Shown here in pieces: positions 7,335 to 17,082 of a stretch of 64,000 nt of DNA. A model generated the notes under the pieces. The model saw only the letters and a list, made by a program, of their open reading frames with translations, was not told the origin of the DNA and did no database searches. Positions within the stretch are counted from its first letter, which is position 1. The number at the start of each line of letters is the position of its first letter. This stretch comes from a candidate division LCP-89 bacterium (GTDB lineage: Bacteria; Electryoneota; B3-LCP), in assembly GCA_025774555.1 (NCBI GenBank), contig JALGVT010000002.1:1-64000 (forward strand), given 5' to 3'. Made by a program: the position numbers and the translations under genes.

Positions 7335-9374
7335 TTGAGCAATAAAAATTATGGTTTCCTGCGGCACCTCAGCGCCAGCCTGATCGCAGGTATTCTCTTC
7401 AGCCTGATAATGGGTCTGATCGTCGGTTTCAAGATGGTCGGCATCAATGAGTCATTGCATGTGTACCGCTTTGCCTATCCCTTCATGATCAACTTTATCC
7501 CTATGTACCTTTTACTGGGATTAGCATTTGGAGCCGTTTTTGGGATTGTTGGTGGTCTCCTGATGCGCACTGATGAAACTGATCGTAAGCTGGGATTTTT
7601 CGCTAATATAGGGATCAGCTACCTTGCCTTCATCGTCATCTTTCTGATTATCGGTGAACCTCTGGGTGTCATTGGAGGTATGTTTCTGGCTACGTTGCTG
7701 TTCATCGCAGGTCATGGAATCAGACCACCACTGAACCGAATCTACTTTGCGGTCTTCTTCATATCGGTCTTTTTTAACTATTCCTGGCAGTGGATACGTC
7801 AGCACTTTATCATTAGTCCATTCATGCCCCATCCAAATGCAGATATGGTTGACCTGACTTTTACTCTGATCTGGGCGCTTGTCTTTCTGCTGCTTTTAAG
7901 GATATTCCTGAAAGCCTTCTTTAAATTGCATATCAAAACGTTTTACGCTCTGGGAAGCGGACTGTTCGCAATTCTTTTCGTCGTTGGCACGATCTATTTT
8001 TACGTTCAGCCGTCCGGTGCAACGCGTCAGGTAGCAACAGACCTGCAGATAGAAAAAAATCCGACCGACGTTAAAGTTGCACTGATCGGGATTGACGGTT
8101 TCTGGTGGAGGGTTATTGATCCTCTTATAGAACAGGGAAAGATGCCGAACTTGCAGAAGTTAATCGACACCGGCGCGTCTGGACCGTTGGAAACATTACT
8201 GCCGACGTTTTCCGCTATGATCTGGACAAGTATATCAACAGGGAAATCTCCGCAAAAACATGGCGTCACCAGTTTCCTGGTCTGGAAGTTCCCCTGGACG
8301 GGATATTCTCTGCCGTGTCATATTACACCGCCCAGCACCGTTGAACTCGGCTGGATGACACAGAGCCTACTTACCGTGGCGCCTATTACCAATCAGTTTC
8401 TCGATGCTGTGCCCAACTGGCTGATGTTGTCTGATAACGGCGTCACTGTCGGCACGGTGAACTGGTGGGTTTCCTGGCCCGCCGACCCGGTCGATGGTTT
8501 TATTGTAACCGATCACTGCCTCTATAACAAAGAGTACATCACTAAGAATTTCAAAGAGAAAGAGGGTAACACGCCTTATGATATTTATCCTCAGGAGCTT
8601 TACGCTGATCTCATCCAGTTCTCCCGCACTCCACAAAGTTTGACCGACGAAGAGATCACCCGTTTTATCAACATAGATACGCCTGAATTCCTGGAGGAGT
8701 TTAAAGCGATTGACACCTACGATTATATAGATATCGCCTATATGGCTTCTATGTTTAAGTACAGTTACCCTGAAGACCTGACTTTTGCCAGCACGACTAA
8801 GTACCTGATGGAAACACAGCAGCCCGATTTCACCTGCGTCTATCTGGACGGCGTCGATTCTATGGAACATCAGTATCTGCGCTACTATTTTGCCGATCAG
8901 CACCCCGATAAATTGATCCCGGAGAACCTGTACAGGTATCGTGATCTCATAGAGAACTATTATCTGTATATGGATGAAGTGATCGGGTCTTACGTGTCGG
9001 TTGCAGATACCAACACGATCTTTATCATCATCAGCGACCACGGTTTCGATGAAATAATGCTGCCCACGGGTCACTACAACCACATGGATGCGCCTCCGGG
9101 GGTTTTCGTCTGTTCCGGACCGGGAATCAAATCAGGTTACAAGATTAACAATGCCCATGTATTTGACATCACGCCGACAATCCTCCAAGCCTTCGGACTG
9201 CCTGTGGCGGAAGATTTCGACGGCAAGGTGTTGACGGATATCTTCGTGGATCCGCAGCCAGTGCGGACCATACCGACTTATGAGACCGGACGGCGTGCTT
9301 CCCGCAAAGTGATGGAATCCAATATAGATCAGGCGTACAAAGACAGACTTAAAGCCCTGGGATACACGCAGTAA
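7335..9374 (+). CDS. Membrane-anchored type I phosphodiesterase/nucleotide pyrophosphatase-like protein
   Basis: 679 residues from a TTG start with AGAGGG 8 nt upstream. The first ~240 residues form about seven membrane helices; the rest is an alkaline-phosphatase-superfamily domain of the type I phosphodiesterase kind (PF01663-like). The first metal Asp is in IGIDGFWWR (Asp254), the nucleophile is probably the Ser of PTFSAMIWTSISTGK, followed by PQKHGV. The second metal site is SDHGFDEIMLPTGHYNHM and GPGI. The C-terminus is RLKALGYTQ. The gene lies between two related enzymes in the same orientation. Substrate unknown; an outward-facing hydrolase of phosphodiesters or a headgroup transferase is inferred from the family and topology. 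Confidence 0.85.
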   Translation: MSNKNYGFLRHLSASLIAGILFSLIMGLIVGFKMVGINESLHVYRFAYPFMINFIPMYLLLGLAFGAVFGIVGGLLMRTDETDRKLGFFANIGISYLAFIVIFLIIGEPLGVIGGMFLATLLFIAGHGIRPPLNRIYFAVFFISVFFNYSWQWIRQHFIISPFMPHPNADMVDLTFTLIWALVFLLLLRIFLKAFFKLHIKTFYALGSGLFAILFVVGTIYFYVQPSGATRQVATDLQIEKNPTDVKVALIGIDGFWWRVIDPLIEQGKMPNLQKLIDTGASGPLETLLPTFSAMIWTSISTGKSPQKHGVTSFLVWKFPWTGYSLPCHITPPSTVELGWMTQSLLTVAPITNQFLDAVPNWLMLSDNGVTVGTVNWWVSWPADPVDGFIVTDHCLYNKEYITKNFKEKEGNTPYDIYPQELYADLIQFSRTPQSLTDEEITRFINIDTPEFLEEFKAIDTYDYIDIAYMASMFKYSYPEDLTFASTTKYLMETQQPDFTCVYLDGVDSMEHQYLRYYFADQHPDKLIPENLYRYRDLIENYYLYMDEVIGSYVSVADTNTIFIIISDHGFDEIMLPTGHYNHMDAPPGVFVCSGPGIKSGYKINNAHVFDITPTILQAFGLPVAEDFDGKVLTDIFVDPQPVRTIPTYETGRRASRKVMESNIDQAYKDRLKALGYTQ

Positions 9375-9393
9375 CCTGCAGGATGAATAGACT

Positions 9394-11310
9394 ATGAACA
9401 TCATTGTCAGAACGAACTGGCGGGATCTCCCGCTATCTCTGCTACTCGGAATAGGTTTCTGTGGATTGATGGGATTTCTCCACGGACTGCGAATCCTGGA
9501 TATGACCCCGGATCTGGTGACGCAGTTCAAGAATATCTTCTTCCTGCTGCTTTATTCGACCTATCTATATGCTTTACTCGGAGTCATCGTCGGTGTCGGT
9601 CTATGGACAGCCATGTGGCTGTATTCCAAGTTATTCAAAAAAGCGTGGCACGGCAGACTGTTCGTGCGCAAATGGATCTCTATCTACCTGTTCTTTGCCG
9701 CAATTCTCTTAGCCTATCTCGCGGCAACCCGGCAGGACCTGCGTTCCGGGAATTTCGACAATCTTTTGCTCGCAGTCTATTTTTTCAGCGCGCTGCTACT
9801 GGGGAAGTTTCTGGCGCGATCCATTCGCCGGCAGAGGAATGTGTTGACCGGAAAACGCAGCAGGTGGACTCTGAAACGTTTTTTCGGCATCAGCCTGTTG
9901 TATTTTATTATCGTTATGGGTTTAGCGCTGGTTTCAGCAACGACCAGTGATGACAACCAGGTCTATGGCGATAAGAATGAAATCGAAGCGGCTCTGGAAC
10001 AGCCGGACCTGGGCACGCGAGTGGCCATCATAGGCTGGGATGGCGGCGAATGGACGGTGATTGAGGAGCTGTTGGAAAAGGGTTACTTGCCCAATCTTCA
10101 ACGGTTGATCGATCAGGGAGTATCAGCGCCGTTTCGCAGTCTTCCATCGACCAAATCTCCATTGGTATGGACCAGTATCGCCACCGGGAAAGTGCCGGCA
10201 AAACACGGCATCATCGACTTCGGTTCCTTTCAGTTTCCCGGTATGGCCAATAATTTTACCGCTTATCCCGACGGTCTGGGATTCTACCGCTTATTAAAGC
10301 GAATAATTCCAAAATCCGATCTGCCCGTGACCAGTTCCACCAGGCGCTGTGAAGCTTACTGGAATATCTTCTCCAAAGCGAACCGTTCGGTCGGCGTAGT
10401 TGGCTGGTGGGCAACCTGGCCCGCCGAATCTGTGAACGGCTTTATTCTGTCCGACCGTTTCACATACACGCTCTTCAATCCCATTGCGTCCGCTCTCTCG
10501 CTGCGTGAAGGGCAGACCTATCCGCCTGAACTATTAGATGAGGTTGATTCTTTCTGCCGTCTCCCGAACAGCATAACAGAGGAAGAATTTACGCGGTTCA
10601 TGCCGCATACCGGCGGATTGAAGGATTACCCTGAGAACTGGGGAGAGAATAAATATCAGGATTGGAATCCGATGTACCAGTTCAAACTGGCTTACACCGC
10701 GTCGGAATCCTTTAAAGAAGCCGGGCTTTATTTATACCAGCAATACAAACCGTCGATGTTCAGCATCTATTTCCAGGGCATCGACATGATTTCGCATTTT
10801 TTCTGGCAGTATTACCGCCCGGAAGAGTTTGTCTCCGTTCCACAGCAGGACGTGGAAAACTTCGGATCAGTCATCCCGCAGTTTTACAGCTATATGGATG
10901 AAATACTGGGGCAGATCATTGCGGAACTTGAACCGGGCACCAACATGATGGTGGTGTCCGATCACGGATTCGGTTTCGACAGAAATCCGATGATCCCCTT
11001 CCGCACCGGTGAACACCGCCAGCATGGGATTTTCATCGCCGCAGGACCGGAATTTCAAAGCGGAGTGCAGCTCGATGAGGTGAACGTTCTTGATATCACT
11101 CCCACGCTGCTCTACCTCTTCGGACTTCCCGTTGGCAGGGACATGGATGGAAATATTATAAACGAAGCGATTGATGCGGGTTTCCGCGAATTGCATTCGC
11201 CAAGCTACATAGAGAGCTATGAAACGCAGAAGCGCGTGTCATCCATTACGCGCTCAGCCGCTGATCAACAGGTTCGCGATCAGATCAGAGCGCTGGGGTA
11301 TGTAAATTAA
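9394..11310 (+). CDS. Second membrane-anchored type I phosphodiesterase-like protein
   Basis: 638 residues, 19 nt after the previous gene and clearly its diverged paralogue, with a shorter membrane part (about five helices in residues 10-185). The catalytic domain has GWDGGEW (first metal Asp), a probable Ser nucleophile in STKSPLVWTSIATGK, PAKHGI, and SDHGFGFD with a later GEHRQHG for the second metal set. NVLDITPTLLYLFGLPVG is the family's usual C-terminal strand-helix. It ends QIRALGYVN. Likely co-transcribed with the upstream gene, and followed by a strong terminator. Substrate unknown. Confidence 0.85.
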   Translation: MNIIVRTNWRDLPLSLLLGIGFCGLMGFLHGLRILDMTPDLVTQFKNIFFLLLYSTYLYALLGVIVGVGLWTAMWLYSKLFKKAWHGRLFVRKWISIYLFFAAILLAYLAATRQDLRSGNFDNLLLAVYFFSALLLGKFLARSIRRQRNVLTGKRSRWTLKRFFGISLLYFIIVMGLALVSATTSDDNQVYGDKNEIEAALEQPDLGTRVAIIGWDGGEWTVIEELLEKGYLPNLQRLIDQGVSAPFRSLPSTKSPLVWTSIATGKVPAKHGIIDFGSFQFPGMANNFTAYPDGLGFYRLLKRIIPKSDLPVTSSTRRCEAYWNIFSKANRSVGVVGWWATWPAESVNGFILSDRFTYTLFNPIASALSLREGQTYPPELLDEVDSFCRLPNSITEEEFTRFMPHTGGLKDYPENWGENKYQDWNPMYQFKLAYTASESFKEAGLYLYQQYKPSMFSIYFQGIDMISHFFWQYYRPEEFVSVPQQDVENFGSVIPQFYSYMDEILGQIIAELEPGTNMMVVSDHGFGFDRNPMIPFRTGEHRQHGIFIAAGPEFQSGVQLDEVNVLDITPTLLYLFGLPVGRDMDGNIINEAIDAGFRELHSPSYIESYETQKRVSSITRSAADQQVRDQIRALGYVN

Positions 11311-11315
11311 ATTTA

Positions 11316-11347
11316 TAGAGCGGGGGATAATCCCCCGTTTCATTTTT
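11316..11347 (+). terminator. Rho-independent terminator of the phosphodiesterase pair
   Basis: CGGGGGA (11321-11327) and TCCCCCG (11331-11337) with a TTTCATTTTT tail. Confidence 0.85.
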
Positions 11348-11416
11348 ACCATCAGAAAAAACCTGCCACTACAATCAACTACCATTCCGGGAAATTAATC
11401 CCCGATTGAAATAGAT

Positions 11417-11567
11417 GAGACTGTTGATTTATTCCTATTTTGTCATTCCTGCGAAGGCAGGAATCCAGCTATGCAACTGATTTTTCTGGACTCCCGCACG
11501 CCAAAGGCGCACAAGCCTTCACGGGAGTGACAGTTGGATACTCATCTTCGTGTTTTTCAACAGTCTC
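11417..11567. mobile_element. MITE-like element, family B, copy 1
   Basis: 151 bp with inverted ends GAGACTGTTG and CAACAGTCTC. The interior has TTTGTCATTCCTGCGAAGGC near the left and CACGGGAGTGACAGTTGGAT near the right, which are themselves partly complementary. Non-coding. A second copy lies at 37045-37198. Confidence 0.85.
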
Positions 11568-11602
11568 ATAAATAGAATAAAATAAATCATAGTGAGGTTG
11601 AG

Positions 11603-12964
11603 TTGAAAGTAAAAAATCTCCTCTTATCCGCGTTTATTGTCATGATGGCGTTTTCTCTCGTTTCCGCAGACGTTTCCTTGACAGTTTATCAGCGCAACCT
11701 GGTCCTCGTGAATGACACCAGGACAGTCGATCTACAGAAGGGCGTCAATACTGTCGTTTTCGATAATATTGCTCCCGGAATATATGAAGCGACGCTTCGT
11801 ATTGCTCCCGCCAGCAGAGCTTCCGGTATCGAAACCATCGAACAGAGCTACGAATATGATCTCGCCGATCAGGATCGTATCTGGCGCAAATACTTAGACC
11901 AGGAATTCAGTTTCCTGAAAGATGACAGCCTTTATGAAGGCACGCTTTTAAAACTCGACGATGACTTCATATACCTGGAACCGAAAGATCAACCGGGATC
12001 GGTCGCCATGATCGAACGTTCCGGTCTTGAAGACATGACCTTTGATGCGTTGCCCGAGGGGATCGTGCTCCATCCTCAAGCGCACTGGGTAGTTAAATCA
12101 AATAAAAAGCGGAATAACCTCAAAGTTGAAATTTCATACCTCGCAGACGGCATGACCTGGCAGGCAGATTACAATGCCATGATTACAGGTGATGACATGA
12201 TAAACCTGCAGGGCAACCTCACGCTGACAAATTCGCTGGATATGGATTTTGAAAGCGCTCATATCGACCTGATTGCTGGCGACCCGCACCGTTCTTACGA
12301 CCGCCGCACGCTTTCGGGTGAGGATGAATTTGGAGCCGTTGAATCAGCCGATATGGAGAAAGACACCCGTTTCTTCGAATACCGCAGATACAGCCTCCCT
12401 GAAGCGGCTTCACTGCACGCTTTCCAGACGAAAGGAGTACCGCTGATCGGTCCGGTGGACGTGAAATGTCAGAAGGATTTCTTCTTCGATGGATCTGCTG
12501 GCACGGGCGAAGTGATGATCCGTCTTAATTTCGACAATGACAAAGATTCCGGGCTGGGCATCGGTCTGCCGGAAGGCGACCTGCTGCTCTATAAAGAGGA
12601 TAATGGCAAAGCGCAATTCCTCGGCGAGGATCACCTTGAGGCTTCAGCCCCCGGCGATCAGGTTGAACTGCTGATTGGCAAAGCGTTTGATATCCGCGCC
12701 GACCGCCGCAGGATTTCGCATCAGCGCATCGCCAGAAATAGAACCAAAGACATCGTGGAGATCACCTTCACGAGTTCCCGGTTGGAGACATCGAAGATCA
12801 CGGTCAGGGAACGGTTGTACGGATTCTGGGAGATAGCGGAGGCAGATTGGGGTGACTCTCCCATCGATCATCGGATCGAACATGCCAATATGGTCGAATT
12901 TGATCTGGAACTGGCTCCGGGGGAATCGAAAACTCTGCGCTATAACGTAGAGTACGGCTACTAA
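11603..12964 (+). CDS. Exported DUF4139 domain protein
   Basis: 453 residues from a TTG start with GTGAGG upstream. A signal peptide (LLLSAFIVMMAFSLVSA) is followed by an all-beta protein. VTVYQ-like opening LTVYQRNLVLVNDTRTVDL and VVFDNIAPGI match the start of the DUF4140/4139 mucoidy-inhibitor-like proteins. The middle has SYLADGMTWQADYNAMI and DLIAGD, and the end has ELAPGESKTLRYNVEY, both standard DUF4139 segments. Length is usual for the shorter members. Function unknown; periplasmic or surface. It precedes a lipoprotein and a protease gene by short gaps and may be in one operon with them. Confidence 0.85.
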   Translation: MKVKNLLLSAFIVMMAFSLVSADVSLTVYQRNLVLVNDTRTVDLQKGVNTVVFDNIAPGIYEATLRIAPASRASGIETIEQSYEYDLADQDRIWRKYLDQEFSFLKDDSLYEGTLLKLDDDFIYLEPKDQPGSVAMIERSGLEDMTFDALPEGIVLHPQAHWVVKSNKKRNNLKVEISYLADGMTWQADYNAMITGDDMINLQGNLTLTNSLDMDFESAHIDLIAGDPHRSYDRRTLSGEDEFGAVESADMEKDTRFFEYRRYSLPEAASLHAFQTKGVPLIGPVDVKCQKDFFFDGSAGTGEVMIRLNFDNDKDSGLGIGLPEGDLLLYKEDNGKAQFLGEDHLEASAPGDQVELLIGKAFDIRADRRRISHQRIARNRTKDIVEITFTSSRLETSKITVRERLYGFWEIAEADWGDSPIDHRIEHANMVEFDLELAPGESKTLRYNVEYGY

Positions 12965-12989
12965 TTCAACAGGGGAAGCGGATTTCATA

Positions 12990-14561
12990 ATGCACCATCA
13001 TTACCTACTGCATAGAATAGCAGTCCTGACAACGCTGCTCCTGCTGATTGGATCTGCCCTCCTGTCGTCCTGCGCGACCAGCAGCACCGATCCGGGCGAC
13101 AATCCGCCCGGCGCGCCGTCCAATCCTGATCCTGCCGACGGTTCAATAGATCAGCCAGTTGATGTAGTACTATCTTGGTCTGCTTCCGATCCGGACGGAG
13201 GGACGCTCAGATACAGCATATTCTTCGGCATCGAACAGAGTAACATGCCTCTTGTCAGCAGTAATCAGACCAGTAACAATTACGATCCCGGAACTCTGCT
13301 GATGGGGACGCAATACTACTGGCAGGTGAAAGTCAAAGACCCGGAAGATCACGTGACACTGGGCTCAATCTGGACCTTTACCACGGTGTTTGCGCAAGAC
13401 CCGTTGCCGCCTTACCCGCCGTTCGATCCGTCTCCCGCGGACGGAGCGACAGATGTTGAGATGAACGTGCTGTTTGAATGGAGCTGCAGCGATCCCAACG
13501 GAGACGATCTGATCTATGACGTATATTTCGGCGAGTCCGCTGATCCGCCGATGGTGACGAATTCCCAGACAGCCAATACCTATCAGGTCGCCGGTTTAGA
13601 CCCGCTGACGACATACTACTGGAAGATCGTTGCCAGTGACCTCGCATCTTCGACCTCAAGCCCGGTCTGGTCATTTACGACGAAGCAGTTATCAGAGAAT
13701 CAGCTTTCAGGGTTTGGCAGTCTGCCGAAATGGTCGCCTGACGGGCAGAAACTGCTCTTTGGTGGCGAAGGGATCAATATGGGATTGTGGATTTATTATC
13801 GGTCATCGGGCATCTTAGAGCAGATCACCGACGGAACGTATCCCCACAACTACGATTACTGCTGGTCGCCGAACAGCGATAAGGTTGCCTTCAGCGGAGC
13901 GGGAGCGATCATCGACAGCGCCAGCGGCATCTATGTTGTCGCTCTGGACGGATCAGATCCTGAAAGGCTGCATCCCACCGGACAATCGCCCACCTGGGCG
14001 CCGAACGGATCAAACCTGGTATTCGTCGAAGATGATCCGGCTAACGATAGCTTCGATCTCTACAAATACACTTTTGCGGGCAGTGCGGTAACATATCTGC
14101 TCGATGATGGCATTGATCCGCAATACAATCCCGCAGGTGACAGAATAGCCTACCGGGATCCTGGCAGCGCTTCTGAGTTGCCTCTAAAGGTGGCTGACGC
14201 GTTCGGGACTGTGCTTTATAGTCTGGCTGGTTCCTGCCACAATTTCGTCTGGTATCCTGACGGCAATTACCTGATCTACGACGCCATGCAGGAAACGGGC
14301 ATGCACCTTTTCAACGTACCTTCATCAGGAGGCGCTTCTGCGAAGATCACAGATCACGGCACGCAGCCTTCGGTTTCGTCCGGCGGACTTATAGCTTATC
14401 AACGCCTGAACGTGGATGTGTCTCTGGGTATCTACACCATTGCAATTGATGGGAGTGGTAATCAAATGCGGACGTCAACGGGATTTCAGCCTGCGATAAC
14501 GCCGGACGGTTCCCTGATTGCTTATGCCCGCGGTGATGGAATATGGTTGGTAAATCTATGA
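12990..14561 (+). CDS. Lipoprotein with Fn3-like repeats and a TolB-like propeller
   Basis: 523 residues. A hydrophobic leader ends in a lipobox (ALLSSC, lipidated Cys28). Two fibronectin-III-like domains follow (roughly residues 35-130 and 130-232): both contain P..P.D.A.D....V.L.W...DP, then a YWQVK or YYWKIVASD strand and W.FTT. The C-terminal half is a PD40/TolB-like beta-propeller with repeated PKWSPDGQKLLF, YCWSPNSDKVAF and PTWAPNGSNLVF blades. Such proteins sit on the cell surface or periplasmic face and bind proteins or glycans; a specific role is not evident. The TGA stop overlaps the next start (ATGA), indicating translational coupling with the subtilase. Confidence 0.85.
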   Translation: MHHHYLLHRIAVLTTLLLLIGSALLSSCATSSTDPGDNPPGAPSNPDPADGSIDQPVDVVLSWSASDPDGGTLRYSIFFGIEQSNMPLVSSNQTSNNYDPGTLLMGTQYYWQVKVKDPEDHVTLGSIWTFTTVFAQDPLPPYPPFDPSPADGATDVEMNVLFEWSCSDPNGDDLIYDVYFGESADPPMVTNSQTANTYQVAGLDPLTTYYWKIVASDLASSTSSPVWSFTTKQLSENQLSGFGSLPKWSPDGQKLLFGGEGINMGLWIYYRSSGILEQITDGTYPHNYDYCWSPNSDKVAFSGAGAIIDSASGIYVVALDGSDPERLHPTGQSPTWAPNGSNLVFVEDDPANDSFDLYKYTFAGSAVTYLLDDGIDPQYNPAGDRIAYRDPGSASELPLKVADAFGTVLYSLAGSCHNFVWYPDGNYLIYDAMQETGMHLFNVPSSGGASAKITDHGTQPSVSSGGLIAYQRLNVDVSLGIYTIAIDGSGNQMRTSTGFQPAITPDGSLIAYARGDGIWLVNL

Positions 14562-16246
14562 TACTAAAAACATACATAACTGTATGCCTGTCAGCGATTG
14601 TACTGTTGATGCTCTCAGCCAGTGGCGTCTTCTCTGCTGAAACGAACGTTGAGAGAAAAGCGTACTGGATCTTTTTAGCCGACCGCCCTGCTACAAAAAA
14701 CGAGGTAGCTTACATAGACCCGCATGCTCTGGAAAGGCGTTTGATGCGCGGGACACGCGGCGCGAGCGGCGAGTTGGATTTGCCGGTCGAACAGCAGTAT
14801 AAAGATGCCGTAACCGCTATCCCCGGAGTAGCTTTGCGCGGCGAAAGCCGCTGGTTCAATGCGCTTAGCGTGGAAGCTGATCCTGAAGCTCTCGATACCA
14901 TCCAGCGACTGAATTGCGTGCAGGGGATTCAAGCGGTTGCCGTAATGGATCGGACGGACTATACAGACCATATCGGAGCAGTGGGAAATTACGAACGGCG
15001 CACCGTCAATCAGCGGTTATCCGAAACCCCGGATGAGCCTTTCTGGCATCCAACACAGCCCGATCCAGCCGGACCGGATTATAAACTGGACCGCGCCTGG
15101 TACGGACCATCATTGAATCAAGTGCGCATGGCGAATGCGCTGGAAGCTCATTTTCGCGGCAACCACGGCGCGGGCGTCCGCATTGCCGTGCTCGATGGCG
15201 GCTACCAGTTGAACCACGAAGCATTTGACGCTCTGGACGTTATAGCGCAGTACGATTTCATCAATAACGATGACGATTCCTCATGGGATCCTGCACAGGA
15301 CGTGAAAGGGCAGCCGAACCACGGCACCGCCTGCATGTCGGTAATCGGCGCTTACTGCCCCGGCAACCTGATCGGGCTGGCTCACGAAGCGAGCTTCATT
15401 CTGTGCAAGACGGAATACGTCCCCACTGAAACGATTGCCGAAGAGGATTACTGGATCAGGGCGCTGGAATGGGCGGAATCTCTCGGCGCGGACGTGCTGT
15501 CCAGCTCACTGTCGTACAAGGATTGGTATGCGCTTTCCGAGTACGACGGCGTGACTTCCATGACCAGTAGAGCCGCCATGATAGCCTACGAGTTGGGGAT
15601 GGTGTTATGCACCAGCGCGGGCAACGAAGGTCCGAAACCGATGAGCTTAGGTGTCCCGACCGATTCGGAAGGAATTCTCTCCATAGGCGCGCTGCGACCG
15701 AATGGCGATCTGGCGAGATTTTCATCGCGGGGACCGACTGCGGATGGAAGGATAAAGCCCGATATCTGCGCGCAGGGAGTTAGAACCGCCTGCGTTACTC
15801 CTCATTCATGGAATAGATACAGCTTCTGGAATGGCACCTCGCTCTCCTGTCCGGTGGCTGCGGGATGCTGCGCGTTAATCCTACACGATCACCCGGACTG
15901 GTCGCCGTCGGAGGTGTATGAAGCCGTCCGTGAAACCGGTTCGCACGCGGAACGACCGGACAGCGACTGGGGATGGGGTGCGATCAACACAGAGGAGGCT
16001 ATTCACTTTCCGTCTGTCTCCGGCTGGGTACTGGATGAAGACGGACGCGGTCTGCCCGGGATCAAGCTGAAGCTCTTCGGTGAAGTGCATTCGTTTTCAA
16101 CGCACACTACCGATGATGGTTTTTACCGCTTCCCGAACCTGCAAGACAGCGAAGTCCGCATTCAGGTGGTGTGGGAGGATGGTTCGTTATCACCCTTCAC
16201 AACCTTGACGATGATGCAGTCACACGATCTGGATTTCATGAAGTAG
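14558..16246 (+). CDS. Secreted subtilisin-like serine protease (S8)
   Basis: 562 residues from the ATG that overlaps the previous stop; an in-frame ATG at 14543 would give a poorer signal sequence. After a signal peptide there is a propeptide-like region (residues ~25-125, including VEQQYKDAVTAIPGV). The catalytic triad is complete: Asp213 in IAVLDGGY, His255 in NHGTACMSV, Ser428 in NGTSLSCPVAAG; the oxyanion Asn is in CTSAGNEG. The last ~75 residues form a carboxypeptidase-regulatory-like beta domain (VSGWVLDEDGRGLPGIKL... GFYRFPNL). No FPNPFNP sorting domain is attached. DNA resembling a sorting-domain 3' end lies just past the stop, so one may have been lost. Confidence 0.92.
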   Translation: MILKTYITVCLSAIVLLMLSASGVFSAETNVERKAYWIFLADRPATKNEVAYIDPHALERRLMRGTRGASGELDLPVEQQYKDAVTAIPGVALRGESRWFNALSVEADPEALDTIQRLNCVQGIQAVAVMDRTDYTDHIGAVGNYERRTVNQRLSETPDEPFWHPTQPDPAGPDYKLDRAWYGPSLNQVRMANALEAHFRGNHGAGVRIAVLDGGYQLNHEAFDALDVIAQYDFINNDDDSSWDPAQDVKGQPNHGTACMSVIGAYCPGNLIGLAHEASFILCKTEYVPTETIAEEDYWIRALEWAESLGADVLSSSLSYKDWYALSEYDGVTSMTSRAAMIAYELGMVLCTSAGNEGPKPMSLGVPTDSEGILSIGALRPNGDLARFSSRGPTADGRIKPDICAQGVRTACVTPHSWNRYSFWNGTSLSCPVAAGCCALILHDHPDWSPSEVYEAVRETGSHAERPDSDWGWGAINTEEAIHFPSVSGWVLDEDGRGLPGIKLKLFGEVHSFSTHTTDDGFYRFPNLQDSEVRIQVVWEDGSLSPFTTLTMMQSHDLDFMK

Positions 16247-16613
16247 ATGTGGGATTGATATTAATGGGCGTATTGTAGGGGCGACAGATTTGGCGGTGGC
16301 GGTGTTTTATTTTTTTACTTGCCAAGCACGAATACGACAATTTATGACATCGCCCGTGCTTGGAATTTGAATTCTCTTCATATTTATTGTTTTTCATAGT
16401 TATTTGATTGTTATTTTGGGATTTAGTGTGGCGGACAGATTTGTTGAGGGTGACTGATTTGTCGTTTGTTAAGAAATTCTTAGTAGCTGGTAGCTTGTGG
16501 CTGGGGGCTGGTAAAAACAAGATCACTGATGACACGGATTTAAATGGATTTCGCAGATTATGGGGTCTTGTATATAATATACAACAACAGTAATCAGAAG
16601 TCAAGGGATATGT
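16247..16613. other. Gene-free stretch with sorting-domain debris and a hairpin
   Basis: Directly after the protease stop, GATATTAATGGGCGTATTGT and AGGGGCGA (about 16256-16284) resemble the C-terminal coding part of the gene at 17083 (GATATTAATGGGCGGAATGT, 18779-18798). A 9-bp inverted repeat CCAAGCACG/CGTGCTTGG spans 16322-16363. The rest is AT-rich, with AGCTGGTAGCTTGTGGCTGG low-complexity sequence at about 16486-16510. No gene is seen on either strand. Confidence 0.55.
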
Positions 16614-17009
16614 TTGATATATACTGGTGCGTTGCAGTGCTGTCAGGTCTCCGCACCTGACATTTTTTATAGCTGGATAGTTTCGGGATGGGCTGAAGGC
16701 AAGGGCGAGGCATCCGTCGATAGACGGACAGGCAGCCTCGCCCCTACAGAGTTTGCACTGATAGGAGCATTTCCCAACCCGTTCAACCCGACGACAACCA
16801 TTCGATATAATCTGCCTGAAACAGTTCATATAGAACTGAATATATATGATCTTCAGGGCAGAGCTGTAACCGAATTGATAGATGGAACCAGCGCAACTGG
16901 TGCTCATGAAATAACCTTTGATGCATCTCGTCTAGCATCTGGTGTGTACATCTATAGTTTAAAGTCAGATAGGAATTCAGTATGTAGAAAAATGGTCCTG
17001 ATAAAGTAG
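16614..17009 (+). pseudogene. Orphan type IX-like sorting domain (gene 3' fragment)
   Basis: The frame encodes little more than a sorting domain: FPNPFNPTTTIRYNLPE, IYDLQGRAVTELIDG, HEITFDASRLASGVYIY and the final KMVLIK. There is no signal peptide, and the first ~20 residues are read from a palindromic repeat (16641-16662), so the start is not credible. The stretch 16674-16799 is nearly identical in DNA to 18604-18729 in the next gene, including a palindrome that encodes the linker. Best read as the surviving 3' end of a lost secreted-protein gene, partly homogenised with its neighbour. A terminator follows at 17023. Confidence 0.7.
16641..16662. repeat. Palindrome of the GTCAGGTC family
   Basis: Arms TGTCAGGT and ACCTGACA around CTCCGC. 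The same structure with TGTCGGG/CCCGACA arms occurs at 39248-39271 in the opposite sense. Confidence 0.7.
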
Positions 17010-17022
17010 TCAATCATAATGT

Positions 17023-17057
17023 TCAGAGGCACGATACATAGTGCCTCTGAATCTTTA
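17023..17057 (+). terminator. Rho-independent terminator
   Basis: TCAGAGGCAC (17023-17032) pairs with GTGCCTCTGA (17041-17050), followed by ATCTTTATT. It closes the orphan sorting-domain fragment. Confidence 0.7.
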
Positions 17058-17082
17058 TTATACGCTCCAATTAGAGGGAAAT

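Noticed and set aside
8367-9083. 238-codon minus-strand frame
   Set aside because: Antisense shadow of the first phosphodiesterase-like gene, whose catalytic motifs lie in this interval.
16236-16907. 223-codon minus-strand frame
   Set aside because: Opposite the orphan sorting domain and AT-rich debris; composition is not protein-like and there is no start signal.
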